Both the position numbers and the translations under genes were made by a program. Of a stretch of 64,000 bases of DNA, positions 35,979 to 44,751 are shown piece after piece. Below the pieces are notes generated by a model that worked only from the letters and a program-made list of their open reading frames with translations, made no database searches and had not been told where the DNA came from. How positions within the stretch are numbered: position 1 is the first letter of the stretch; each line of letters opens with the position of its first letter. The stretch is from NCBI GenBank assembly GCA_965214035.1, contig OZ243932.1:1860001-1924000 (forward strand). Reading direction: 5' to 3'. This stretch comes from JAJDYQ01 sp965214035 (GTDB lineage Bacteria > Pseudomonadota > Gammaproteobacteria > JAJDYQ01).

Positions 35979-36086
35979 GTATAACGTCGGAATAACCTGC
36001 AGCTCACAGCGCATTTTGGAGATGTGAAAATACCAACACATTGGAAAAGTGCGCTGTGAGCTGTCAGGTTAATTCCCTGGTTAGGC
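35979..36086 (-). repeat. attC site (35979-36086)
   Basis: A 108-base site: inverse core GCCTAAC (complement of 36080-36086), core GTTATAC (35979-35985), with long pairing arms (CAGCTCACAGCGCA against TGCGCTGTGAGCTG). It closes the attI-proximal cassette holding the PhzF remnant. Confidence 0.85.
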
Positions 36087-36098
36087 AGCGCCCCTACG

Positions 36099-36910
36099 CT
36101 ATAGATGCAATCTTCCATCAAACACAATCACTGCTTCTCCACGAATCATTAACTGGTCCCCAGCCAACTCTAAGCTCATTGAGCCTGTGCGTTTCGACGA
36201 TTGGAAGGACTCTAGTTTGGTCCTCCCTAGACGGATAGACCAGTACTTAGCAAGGAAGGTGTGAGTGCCCCCAGTTACAGGGTCTTCTTCAGTGCCACTC
36301 CAAGGCCAGAAATATCGGGAATGGAAATCGAATCCGTCTGCGCTAGAGCGCGCAGTAACTAATACGCCATTGATCGAATCATGGGACGCTAGGAGCGCCG
36401 CGAAATCAGGGCTGAGGCTCGCGAGTAGTTTCGTGTCGTCGATTTCAAGGAGAAGGATGCGTGTCTCTTCATTGTAAACCGCATTGCTGACACTATCGAT
36501 TCCCAACGCTGCGAGTAATGGCCCTGGCACGTCGCATGGGTGCGTATCGTAAACAGGAAACTCCATTTCAATCTTATTCGCGCGTTTAGTCGCGACCAGA
36601 CGGAGCCCTTGAGTATTAACGAATGTTGTTTCCTCTACTCCGAATTCAGTAAACACGATTTTCGCGCGATGCCAAGGTGGCATGGCCGCATAGCGGAATT
36701 TCCATTTTCGGAGAGAAGTACCGAATTGAGTACTCGCCCGTGCCGTTCAGTTCTGTAATGAAGGCGGTTTCCGAAAGCATTTTGCTGCGTACCGTGTATC
36801 TCAGAAGTCCCAGAAGTTGATTTACGATGTCTAGGAAACCACCAGGCAAAAAATGCCACTACTACTCCAAGAGCTGCAATTATCAATCCCGCAACTTCGA
36901 TACTCATCAC
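36099..36910 (-). pseudogene. PhzF-like isomerase remnant fused to a small membrane ORF
   Basis: The PhzF part lacks its N-terminus. It begins near KMLSETAFITELNGTGEYSI and CGHATLAS in one frame, then shifts near 36660-36690 to a second frame with IVFTEFGVEETTF and the C-terminal motif RYFWPWSGTEEDPVTGG. Upstream, in a third frame starting at 36907 or 36910, is MSIEVAGLIIAALGVVVAFF plus AWWFPRHRKS, a short TM protein of the type common in cassettes. The join suggests a deletion that fused two cassettes. PhzF proteins are diaminopimelate-epimerase-fold isomerases; this copy cannot work. Confidence 0.65.
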
Positions 36911-36915
36911 TTAGC

Positions 36916-37079
36916 CGCTAACTATTAATAGACATCCTAATCTATCACAAAATGCGGATAAATGATACGGCTTTTCGCTATAATTATTTTAGCATTAAAA
37001 TATATTGATACTATTGATTTAATGACGCTTTTTGTTTTATCAAATATTTGATGTTGCCTGAATTCTGGAAAACAAGAAA
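36916..37079. promoter_or_regulatory. attI/first-cassette junction and intI upstream region
   Basis: The junction core on the - strand is GTTAGCG (complement of 36916-36922), just ahead of the first cassette. The 157 A/T-rich bases between it and the intI ATG should hold attI, the cassette promoter and the intI promoter. A TATAAT hexamer on the + strand lies at 36979-36984, but no matching -35 is obvious. No LexA box was recognised. Confidence 0.5.
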
Positions 37080-37420
37080 ATGAAATCTCCCTTTTTGAAC
37101 CTGACTCAAGAGCGCTTACGGCGATTGAACTACTCTCTCAGAACCGAAGAAAACTATTTAAGCTGGATTAAGCGCTATATCCTGTTTCATGGCAAACGCC
37201 ATCCCACTGAGCTGGGCAAGACAAAAATGGAAGTATTTTTAACGAATCTGGCCGTTCAGAGAAAAGTGTCTGCTTCAATGCAAAGTCGGCATTGATATTT
37301 ATGTATAAGCAAGTGCTGGATATGAAATCACCTTGGGTTGATGGCATGGTGCGAACCAAACAGAAAAATAAAACCCGGTGATGTTCTCCCACCATGCTCA
37401 GATAGTGCGAGTTGTCCAAT
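37080..37420 (+). pseudogene. intI: Integron integrase IntI, N-terminal part
   Basis: The frame starts MKSPFLNLTQERLRRLNYSL and RTEENYLSWIKRYILFHGKR, the N-terminal SAM-like DNA-binding domain of integron tyrosine recombinases. A frameshift near 37290 (after SASMQS) moves to LIFMYKQVLDMKSPWVDGMV RT, and another near 37370 gives PVMFSHHAQIVRVV; homology ends at about 37420. The remaining C-terminal domain is 6 kb away at 43394-43809. The gene diverges from the cassette array, as it should in an integron. Non-functional. Confidence 0.88.
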
Positions 37421-37424
37421 TTGA

Positions 37425-37820
37425 TTATCTTGTAGGGCGCACCAGATACCAACTGACTAAAACCAGACCGCCAAAACCCGTATATAACACCATGAAAACC
37501 CATTCTGGAGCGTTGTAGTAAAGTAAGCTTTGCAACCAATGCTGTATAAACGAACCTGAATATGTTTCTAACTGAGCTTCTTCCCTCAGGGCCATTTCCC
37601 AAATGGTTAAAGGACAAATGGCCCCAACCCATGATTGGATAACCACTATGGTAATAGCGACCAGATGAGTTATTCGAAAAGCCCGATTTCTTATCCAGCA
37701 CCATTTGAGGGCATATCCAAGATAAATTGCAACAAGCCCGAACACTACAAAAAAAACAAATAGTACATGTATAATTAAAATGGCATCAGCCAGAAATATT
37801 AACAGCAATTCTTTCGGCAT
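37425..37820 (-). CDS. DUF2784-family membrane protein
   Basis: A 131-residue membrane protein with four likely TM helices (FLADAILIIHVLFVFFVVFG, LVAIYLGYAL, ITHLVAITIVVIQSWVGAIC, WVFMVLYTGFGGLVLVSWYL). The central CPLTIWE and the Gly-rich FGLVAIYLG are typical of DUF2784 proteins, whose function is unknown. The stop lies close to TTGTAGGGC, which resembles an attC inverse core, exactly where intI homology ends. The gene looks intact. Confidence 0.7.
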   Translation of the reverse strand: MPKELLLIFLADAILIIHVLFVFFVVFGLVAIYLGYALKWCWIRNRAFRITHLVAITIVVIQSWVGAICPLTIWEMALREEAQLETYSGSFIQHWLQSLLYYNAPEWVFMVLYTGFGGLVLVSWYLVRPTR

Positions 37821-38012
37821 ACTTTTTTCACTTGGCGCCAGTAATAATCAGATCTAAATCGGAGGTGATTTTCACGCAATCATACCGCAGGCATGCACAC
37901 AATGGTGCGCTGAATTTGGAGTTTGCGTTGATCACATTGTGCAGAAGATACAATTGCAATATCGTTTGGCTTAACGGTCGTTACCTACTCCTTACTTGAT
38001 AGTTACCTGAGA

Positions 38013-38105
38013 ACATAACGATTGCGGCAACCGGCGCAGCCCACTGTCTGTCCCGCATAGCGTCAACCCTCGTTTCCCGGCGTCAGGCTCATTGCGTTGT
38101 TAGGG
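38013..38105 (-). repeat. attC-like site (38013-38105)
   Basis: Read on the - strand: inverse core CCCTAAC (complement of 38099-38105) just after a stop codon region, and core GTTATGT (38013-38019). Length 93. The cores are good; the inner pairing is less regular than at 34029 or 34562. Confidence 0.6.
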
Positions 38106-39065
38106 CGCACGGCCCGAGTGCAGTATTTTCCATTGGAGATAACTTTTCAGTTGTGACGCCAACTTCTCGGGAAAACACTCCAGAATCTCAATCCACGACA
38201 ACTGCTTGATGATGACATTAGTCTCAAGTTGCCAGTCCTCATCCCCGAAGACATTGGCCGAGCGACCAGCACCCAGTACGATAAAGTTGTTCACCCTCGG
38301 CATGGCCCGTCGCGCTTGAGTCTCACAATACCTTACTCGAAGATCTAGCTGGCTACGATTTCCGGCGACACCCTGACCTGTGTTTAGCTTCGAGTTCCAC
38401 TTCGCCTCGCCGAGAAGAAGCGTGGTGTCTGAACGAAGCGCGAAGTCGATCTCTGGCCCGCCACTTGACTCAGGCTTCTCAGGGTGAGGAAGTCTGCGCC
38501 AAAGCCAACAAACTGGGGCATCGGTAACTGTTGCTACGCCCACTTATTCGAGGATGCGATTAAAGACGCTTAGCCGTGTGCTGGCGGGCGCATAGGCAAG
38601 ACTCCCAAATACGCTCCATGTCACAGCGTCCTCGCTGTTCAGAGACTGTAGGTCCGTGTAGTGGCCCAATCCCGACGTTGCGGCCTCGGAGTCTTTCCCG
38701 GTACAACCCTCGAATTTGCTGCTCGCGTAGTATTTCTGGAGAAGCTCTGGCGTAGGCCAAGGAGAACATGTTCTGACCATGCTGTCGTCCGGGTGTGTAG
38801 TGACCAGCACACCGCCTCTGCTTTCAGCTAGAGAGATAGTCCTATCTTCGAGCCAAGGGTTGATGACATTGAGCCGCTCGCGCAGCACCGGCAGCATCAC
38901 GACCTCGGTGAGGCTCTCCCGATGGGTGTCAGCCGGGGTCTGCTTCATACCCATCAGGTCGATGATCTCCCAACCCAAGCTCGCAAGCTGGTCGAGCAGC
39001 GGCTTCTCGACGTGGTTGCGCTCGTCAAGCTTAATCTGCTTCGGCGTTTTGCCTGGGGAGATCAT
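38100..39065 (-). pseudogene. HsdR-N-terminus/nuclease fusion with nonsense codon
   Basis: One frame of 322 codons broken by TAA at 38544-38546. The first 60 residues (KQIKLDERNHVEKPLLDQLA, SLTEVVMLPVLRERLNVINP) look like the N-terminus of a type I restriction HsdR subunit. The rest resembles a separate PD-(D/E)XK protein with EIDFALRSDTTLLLGEAKWN (Asp, then Glu-x-Lys). The start overlaps the DUF262 gene by four bases, so they were an operon. Two families joined plus a stop: a degraded defence gene ending in an attC-like site. Confidence 0.65.
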
Positions 39066-41179
39066 TCTGAAGCTTCTCCATTGGGCTTTTCGCCGTCGAC
39101 TGTTCCAATAAACAGTAGTTTCTCCCGTGCCTTGTCATCGGCGAAATGAATGTTCCAACGCTTCTCCATGAATTTCAGCAACTGAATGCCTCGCTCGCGA
39201 ATTTCATCGGGGCCCCAATCCTTGTAATTAGAGACTTCGATTTCAGAGTGCGAACCATCTGCATAGCCGTTGCGGATCTTGCTGCCATCGCGATTGTACT
39301 TGGGCTTTTTCTTTTCAGCGAAGGCGTTGTTCTGTAGCGAAGAGTTGATCGCGGAAGAGAGGAGCAAAAGGTTCCCGAGGCTATTGCGGTACGCCTCCCG
39401 CTCTCGTTCGCGAATACCTTTGAAAGCTGGCTTCCAAGCCGCCGTCTCGGACTGCGGGCAAATGTGCTCGATGGATATCTTGTCCTTCGGCGACTTGAGC
39501 AAATCTGCCCAGTCAACCTTCTTGTCGCGACTCTTGGACAGCAACCCCAACTCGTACTCGTAGAGGAAATACCGCAAGCCGGGCCAGTCGTAGTAGCCCT
39601 GACCGTTCTCGAATTTCTTCTGAAGCAACAGATAGAAGTCATCATTCGCAAAATGGCCCTCATCCGTGAAAGTAAAGCTCATCCGGTCACGCAGTCGCTC
39701 CTTCAGTTCCGCCAAATCCATGTCGCCACGGTCGATCGCGCGTACCGCGTTGCTGAACTCCGAGCTGCGATAATTCGAACGGGTTTGGGTCAGCCGGAAC
39801 ACGACGAAGATAAACCGTTCGATCTCCTTGAATGTACCGATACGCTGAACGCGATCATTGCATTTCTTCAGAATCGCCATCAGCAACGGGCGAAAGTACG
39901 CCATGCCCAGCCGATTCAGACGTTGAATCCATTCAATTTCTTCCCGGGTCAAATCGCCGGACATTTCGGGGTAAAACGTGCAGAACCAGTGAACCGAAGA
40001 CGCCTTGAGGCTCTTGACGTAGTCGCGAATCTCTTTCGGCCGCAACTCAGCGGCCATCATCGGGTCGCTGCTTTCCACCTCGTCCAGTCCGTTCTCGTCG
40101 TCCGCTTCCAGGTCCGCGTCAGATGTCTGCTCCTCGGCTTCCTCCAGTTCAACCAGTTGAACGATCTTGCGATGAACGCGCTGCGGTGTGAACTGCTCCT
40201 CCAGCAGAAACTTGATGTAATCTCGCCCCGTCTGCCGAGAGTACTTGAAATACATCATCCAGTGGCCCCGCAGAAAGTCGTCGTCGTTCAGCGGCTTCGA
40301 CTTGTTACGCCCCAACTGGAAGTAAACCTCCTTCCAAGCTTTGTTGATTAAGTCACGGAGATCGCTGCGCTCCGCGGGGTCCAGTTCCGCATCGGTATAG
40401 AGGGTCGTCAGGTAGATCAAACGATTCTTGAGCAATTCCAGATCTGAAAGCGTCTTGCCGCGGTTGTTCATCGTCTCGAAGGCGACGAAAACGTCGAACT
40501 CATCCTTGATGATGTACTCGTTAAACAGGAACCGTTTGGTCAGCATGCGGTACATACCTTGAAGCCCTGAGAGTCCTTCTTTTTCGTGCCAAGCTCGTAG
40601 TTGCTCTTTGAAGTAGTGTTTCCCATTGCTGAGATTGAGCGTATAGAACGTCTCGAACACCGTGCCACCGCCCTCTTCGCCCAGAATTCGGTACCGCATG
40701 TACTGGTCACTGGGGTTGTCAACCGTGTAGCCGAACTTGTACGTCCGAAAGGCTTCCCCGGCCGGTTTCACCTCGAACAGAAACTTTCTTTCGACGGCCG
40801 CGATGCTGAGCGTATCGGTCAGGCAGATCGCGTCATCCACCTGACCCTTGTTTTCAGGCAAGCTGCGAAGCAACTCGATGAAGGCTTGCAGAAACAGCGT
40901 GAACGTCGTCAGCCGCTGCTGACCGTCGACGATGTGGTACACCTTGTACGAATGGTCATCAACCAGCCAAAATTCCTTGTCATCCTGCTGAATGTCGGCG
41001 GATGGAATCTCCTTCAGAGTCAGCACACCGGTATAGTGGGAGCGACCGTCGGGCAGGTTGATGAGATCCTCCCAGAAGGCGTCCAGCTGCTCGCGTCCCC
41101 AGGCGTAACCACGCTGGTAGTCGGGAATTCGGAACAGCCTCTCCTTGAAGAGGCTATCGAGTGGTTTGGGTTCGTCCAT
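39062..41179 (-). CDS. DUF262-DUF1524 protein (GmrSD-type, probable modification-dependent nuclease)
   Basis: A 705-residue protein. The N-terminal DUF262 domain (ParB/Srx-like) has FRIPDYQRGYAWGREQLDAF and the nucleotide-type motif HIVDGQQRLTTFTLF, then FETMNNRGKTLSDLELLKNR. The C-terminal DUF1524 HNH nuclease has ISIEHICPQSETAAW and NSLGNLLLLSSAINSSLQNN. This is the single-chain layout of GmrSD-like type IV restriction enzymes, which use NTPs and cut modified phage DNA. A downstream HsdR/nuclease pseudogene overlaps its stop. The gene is complete; IS1595 ends 34 bases upstream of its start. Confidence 0.8.
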   Translation of the reverse strand: MDEPKPLDSLFKERLFRIPDYQRGYAWGREQLDAFWEDLINLPDGRSHYTGVLTLKEIPSADIQQDDKEFWLVDDHSYKVYHIVDGQQRLTTFTLFLQAFIELLRSLPENKGQVDDAICLTDTLSIAAVERKFLFEVKPAGEAFRTYKFGYTVDNPSDQYMRYRILGEEGGGTVFETFYTLNLSNGKHYFKEQLRAWHEKEGLSGLQGMYRMLTKRFLFNEYIIKDEFDVFVAFETMNNRGKTLSDLELLKNRLIYLTTLYTDAELDPAERSDLRDLINKAWKEVYFQLGRNKSKPLNDDDFLRGHWMMYFKYSRQTGRDYIKFLLEEQFTPQRVHRKIVQLVELEEAEEQTSDADLEADDENGLDEVESSDPMMAAELRPKEIRDYVKSLKASSVHWFCTFYPEMSGDLTREEIEWIQRLNRLGMAYFRPLLMAILKKCNDRVQRIGTFKEIERFIFVVFRLTQTRSNYRSSEFSNAVRAIDRGDMDLAELKERLRDRMSFTFTDEGHFANDDFYLLLQKKFENGQGYYDWPGLRYFLYEYELGLLSKSRDKKVDWADLLKSPKDKISIEHICPQSETAAWKPAFKGIREREREAYRNSLGNLLLLSSAINSSLQNNAFAEKKKPKYNRDGSKIRNGYADGSHSEIEVSNYKDWGPDEIRERGIQLLKFMEKRWNIHFADDKAREKLLFIGTVDGEKPNGEASE

Positions 41180-41237
41180 CGCGATACTCGTTGATTAATT
41201 ATGGGAATTATATGGGAATTATATACTTGACTCCCTA

Positions 41238-42456
41238 GTGTCTCGTCATATTTCTTGTGTTGGATATAGTCGTTTTAGTTTGATGCGCGCGTCTTCAGTT
41301 GTGAACTGCCAATCCACCTGAGTCTGCAGGCGGTCCCGTGAGGCTTGCCAGGCAGCGACCTCACGTGCGAGTATGTCCATACGGTCGATACGCCGATTCA
41401 GGCATTGGCGGTTCATGACATTGAGTTCGATTTCAGCCACATTCAGCCAACTACCGTGCTTTGGGGTGTACACGAACTCGAATCGGTCCCATAGTGCTTT
41501 GGCTTGTGCCGGTGGGTAGGCTTCATAGAATGCACCGGGGCGGTGGGTATTGAGATTGTCCATGACCAAGGTGATGCGGGTGGCATCCCGATAGCGTGCG
41601 GCGATGTCGGAGAGGAACTGCGCCCAATCGGTTCGGGTTCTACGTTCGGTTACTTGGGTCATCCGCTTGCCAGCCAAAGGTTCGGTGGCCATGAAGACAT
41701 TACAGGTTCCACAACGCTGGTATTCGTAGTCGTATCGGGCTGGCTGTCCTGGACTCATGGCAACCGGCGTACGAGTCTCCCGAATCAGTTGGCGCGGTGT
41801 CTCGTCCATGCATACTACCGGGAAAGCGGCATCGTAGGGACGCCGGTAAACATCCAGCACCTTTTCCATCGCGGCGACGAACTCGGCGTTGCCTTGTGGC
41901 GGAATCACCCATCCGACCCGCGGCCATGGTTTGAGTTCGTTTTTTTTAGAACCCGTCGCACGGTTTCATGGGACACCGAATCAATGTAACCCAGTTCCAC
42001 AACCCGGTCGGCCAAGAGCCGCAACGACCATTGCGCGTAACCCGCCGGAGCTTCATCACAGGCCAAAGCCACCAGACGCGCCTCGAATTCGCCGTCGGCC
42101 TTACGAATATAGGTGAGCCTGCGCCCTTGGCGGCCTCCTAGCGCCGCATCCAGACCTTCCTCCACAAACCGCTTCTTCACTCGATCCACCTTGCGCATGC
42201 TGATGCGTAGTATGTCCGAGATGGCTTCCCCAGTGGAATGCCGATCATTGAAAACACCTTCATCGCAGTTGAGCAGGATCAACGCATTAATCACCTTTTG
42301 GGACCGATGCGAACCCTTGTTCGTGATACCTGTCAATTCATCTCGCTCCGCTTCGTCCAACGTCACCCTATAGCGTTTCATACATTCAACCTCGTCTTAA
42401 ACAGAAAACAAGGAATCTATCATATTATATGCGACATATCATGTATGACGAGACAC
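41238..42456 (-). mobile_element. IS630-family insertion sequence
   Basis: Ends GTGTCTCGTCATA (41238 onward) and TATGACGAGACAC (to 42456), each next to TA, the usual IS630 target repeat (41236-41237 and 42457-42458). Length about 1.22 kb. It is nested in the left end of the IS1595-type element, so it arrived later. Confidence 0.85.
41246..42381 (-). CDS. IS630-family transposase, frameshift-expressed
   Basis: Two overlapping frames. The first (41905-42381, 158 residues) holds the helix-turn-helix domain (GEAISDILRISMRKVDRVKK). The second (to 41246, 220 residues) holds the DDE domain: VVCMDETPRQLIRE, LVMDNLNTHRPGAFYEAY, and the final Glu in LNVAEIELNVMN. They meet at an A8 run near 41941-41950, a slippery site as used for programmed frameshifting in IS630 elements. 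The full protein would be about 375 residues and probably active. Confidence 0.85.
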
Positions 42457-42465
42457 TAGTCTCCA

Positions 42466-43317
42466 TTAATTAAAGCACGAAGATTGGTTGCCAAGTGGTT
42501 TAAATCGAAGATGTAAATGCTTGCGGCCAGCATGATGCCAGACACCGTACAGCCCTCGGCGCAACAGTGCCCAGACGCTTTCGATGCTGTTCGTATGGAT
42601 ATCGTTCGCACCGACATACTCCCCGGCACTGTGCTTGACGTGTCCATGCTCGTATCCGGCCAGTCCTTGATAGGCGGTCGCTTCCTCCGTGTAGACCGAT
42701 GATCCCTTCTTGACGTGTTGCTTGATGGTGCCCTGTAGCGTCTCCTTCTTGGTATCCCCTACTGGCATCGCCACGGTGCGTCCAGTCGCCCGTTCTCGCA
42801 ACCCTACGACCGCTTGCTTACCGACCGCTCCCCGACCTTCATGTAACTTTTTCCATTCGTGTTTGTTCTTTTCCTTACCGCCGATATAAACCTCATCGAC
42901 TTCGACTTCACCGGACAGCATCCCGCCATCACTGCCATCACCACAGGCCTCACGGATACGCACCTGCATAAACCAAGCGGTCTTTTGTGTCACTCCAATC
43001 TGCTTTGATAATTGCAGACTGGATATCCCCTTGCGTTCCGTGACCGTCATGTAGATCGCGTAAATCCACTTGTGTAGGGGAACGGATGACCGCTCAAAGA
43101 TCGTTCCGGTACGCACCGTAAATTCCTCGTTGCAGTCTTTGCATCGGTAGTACCCCAACCGCTTTCCCTACCTGGCGTAGATGTTGCCAAAGCAACCGCA
43201 ATGAGCACAAACGGGCGTACCTTTCCAGCGCTGTTGCTCAATGTAGCATCTGGCTGATTCAGCATTGGGAAACTGCTCAAACAGTTCGACCAGGGAAATT
43301 GTGATATTATCTTTCAT
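42466..43317 (-). pseudogene. IS1595/ISXO2-type transposase with amber codon
   Basis: The frame starts MKDNITISLVELFEQFPNAE, has the zinc-finger start VCAHCGCFGNIYAR, then TAG at 43168-43170, and continues GKRLGYYRCKDCNEEFTVRT. The DDE-type core has SGEVEVDEVYIGGKEKNKHE and VYTEEATAYQGL and ANDIHTNSIESVWALL. ARQGKR is expected at the stop, so CAG to TAG is likely. Everything else is intact. Confidence 0.8.
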
Positions 43318-43393
43318 TGTGCTTTCCTATTGACATGACCCATTTTATAACGCAACAGCTAGGGAGTCAAGTATATAATTCCCAAAAGTTATT

Positions 43394-43809
43394 GGTTATG
43401 CGCAAAGCAGAGTTTGAAGAGGATTTGGCCGCCGGGTTAGTGGGGTTTTTATGCCCGATGCTTTGATGCGCAAATATCCAGATGCACAACGTGAGTGGAT
43501 TTGGCAATATGTTTTTTCCTCGCCAAAATTATCACAAGACCCAAGAACAGGAATAGTCAGGCGCCATCATATTTATGAGCAATCTATTGGACGAGCGATT
43601 AAACAGACAGCACGTGATGGACAAATAGCAAAAAGAGTGAGTGCTCACACCTTCAGGCATTCGTTTGCCACGCATCTGCTTGAGGCAGGCTATGACATTC
43701 GTACCATTCAAGATTTATTGGGGCATAAACATGTAGAAACCACAATGATTTATACCCATGTGCTCAAATCGGGGGGACAGGGGGGCAGTCGCCTTTGGAT
43801 GTATTGTAA
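43394..43809 (+). pseudogene. intI: Integron integrase IntI, C-terminal part
   Basis: The 3' third of the integrase that starts at 37080. AEFEEDLAAGLVG is in one frame; after a one-base shift near 43447 it continues as MPDALMRKYPDAQREWIWQY, the IntI-specific patch that separates integron integrases from other tyrosine recombinases. Then HTFRHSFATHLLEAGYDIRT (His-x-x-Arg), LLGHKHVETTMIYTHV with the catalytic Tyr. A poly-G shift precedes the end SPLDVL. The block between about residue 115 and 200 is lost. Confidence 0.9.
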
Positions 43810-43855
43810 TACTATCCTGACAAGCGAGGCTTTATTAAAATCCTGTCACTATCTT

Positions 43856-44431
43856 TCAGCGCACCACAACCACCGAGTCAGAAAGCAACGGCTGTATGAT
43901 TTCAAGTACATCTTCTTTGGTGACCTCAGTGCGGAAAGTTTTGATGATCCTCTGATTCCGGTCAATGACAACGGTGTAGGGCAGGGTTGTCAGTTGGTTG
44001 CCATACTCCTGCATGATGGTCAGCCCTTCCAGTTCAGCAAGCAGGATCGGGTATTCCACGCCGATTTCGTCAACAAAATCCTGTACGGGTTCGGCCTGAT
44101 CAATGGCTACTCCGATAATCTCAAACGGCTCGCCTTCGAGTTGTTCGCGCAGCTCAATAAAATCCGGCATTTCCTTGCGGCACGGAGGGCACCAGATTGC
44201 CCAGAAGTTGAGCAGGATAATGTTGCCGTCCCATTCGCTCAGGCTGCGTCTGTCGCCTTCAAGACTGTTTAAGCTGAAATCGGGTCTGATTTCAGGTATG
44301 CCAACCTGCCGCTCTGTCTGTATCGGGGTGCTTTTATCGCCTTGCAGCCATTGTGCAGCCAGCACTCCCGCGACCATGGATATCAGGGCAACAGTACCAT
44401 AGAGCAGTGCCGTCTTGTATGACGCTTTCAT
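43856..44431 (-). CDS. TlpA/ResA-family membrane-anchored thioredoxin
   Basis: A 191-residue protein: N-terminal anchor ALLYGTVALISMVAGVLAAQW, then a thioredoxin fold with NFWAIWCPPCRKEMPDF (active site WCPPC) and the cis-Pro region LTTLPYTVVIDRN. It probably reduces disulfides in periplasmic proteins such as apocytochromes. I use the start MKASYKTALLYG at 44429-44431; the frame upstream has no support. It lies just downstream of intI in convergent orientation, marking the right flank of the integron. Confidence 0.88.
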   Translation of the reverse strand: MKASYKTALLYGTVALISMVAGVLAAQWLQGDKSTPIQTERQVGIPEIRPDFSLNSLEGDRRSLSEWDGNIILLNFWAIWCPPCRKEMPDFIELREQLEGEPFEIIGVAIDQAEPVQDFVDEIGVEYPILLAELEGLTIMQEYGNQLTTLPYTVVIDRNQRIIKTFRTEVTKEDVLEIIQPLLSDSVVVVR

Positions 44432-44681
44432 GAAGATAGTGACCCGCCACAACCGCGTCAGAGCTTCATCCAAAAGCATCGGTGTGTACTGTTTTATAGT
44501 TGAGGTGGCACTGTGACAGCATGTATCATTATGTACCTGTGCCCAAAATCCCCAAGACAGCCTCAAGAACTTTTCTGACAGGAACCGATTTGCGAACAGT
44601 TCTTGTGGGAGGGCAAATAGTGCTTAATACGATCCCGGCTTTCACCTGTCAGCTTATTTATGCAAGCAACGATACACTACT

Positions 44682-44703
44682 CTGAAAATAATTTGATTTT
44701 CAG
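44682..44703. terminator. Hairpin between tlpA and the NYN gene
   Basis: Perfect inverted repeat CTGAAAAT-N6-ATTTTCAG. It lies downstream of the NYN gene (which ends at 44752 on the - strand) and could end that transcript. Another weaker stem (GTCAGG/CCTGAC) is at 44716-44741. The remainder of 44432-44751 has no gene that I can support. Confidence 0.4.
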
Positions 44704-44751
44704 ATAGGTTCAATCAGATGTCAGGGCGATTACCGCACCTGACGGCGGCAA

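Larger units (their letters stand above)
41213..43384 (-). mobile_element. IS1595-family (ISXO2-like) insertion sequence, containing an IS630
   Basis: Perfect inverted ends: TGGGAATTATATACTTGACT (continuing CCCTAG) at 41213-41238 and its reverse complement at 43359-43384. The transposase at 42466-43317 is of the ISXO2 type. The left end now carries an IS630-type copy placed at a TA within CCCTAG. The 8-base target repeats expected for this family are not present on the flanks (left AATTATA, right AAAGTTA), so an end may have been rearranged with loss of DNA, including the middle of intI. Confidence 0.75.

Noticed and set aside
39464..40351. 295-codon open frame on + inside the DUF262 gene
   Set aside because: The opposite strand has clear DUF262 and DUF1524 motifs; this frame has none.
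29623..43170. Amber recoding (TAG as an amino acid, for example pyrrolysine)
   Set aside because: Only two lone TAGs in degraded accessory genes; intact core genes use all stops normally. Decay explains them.
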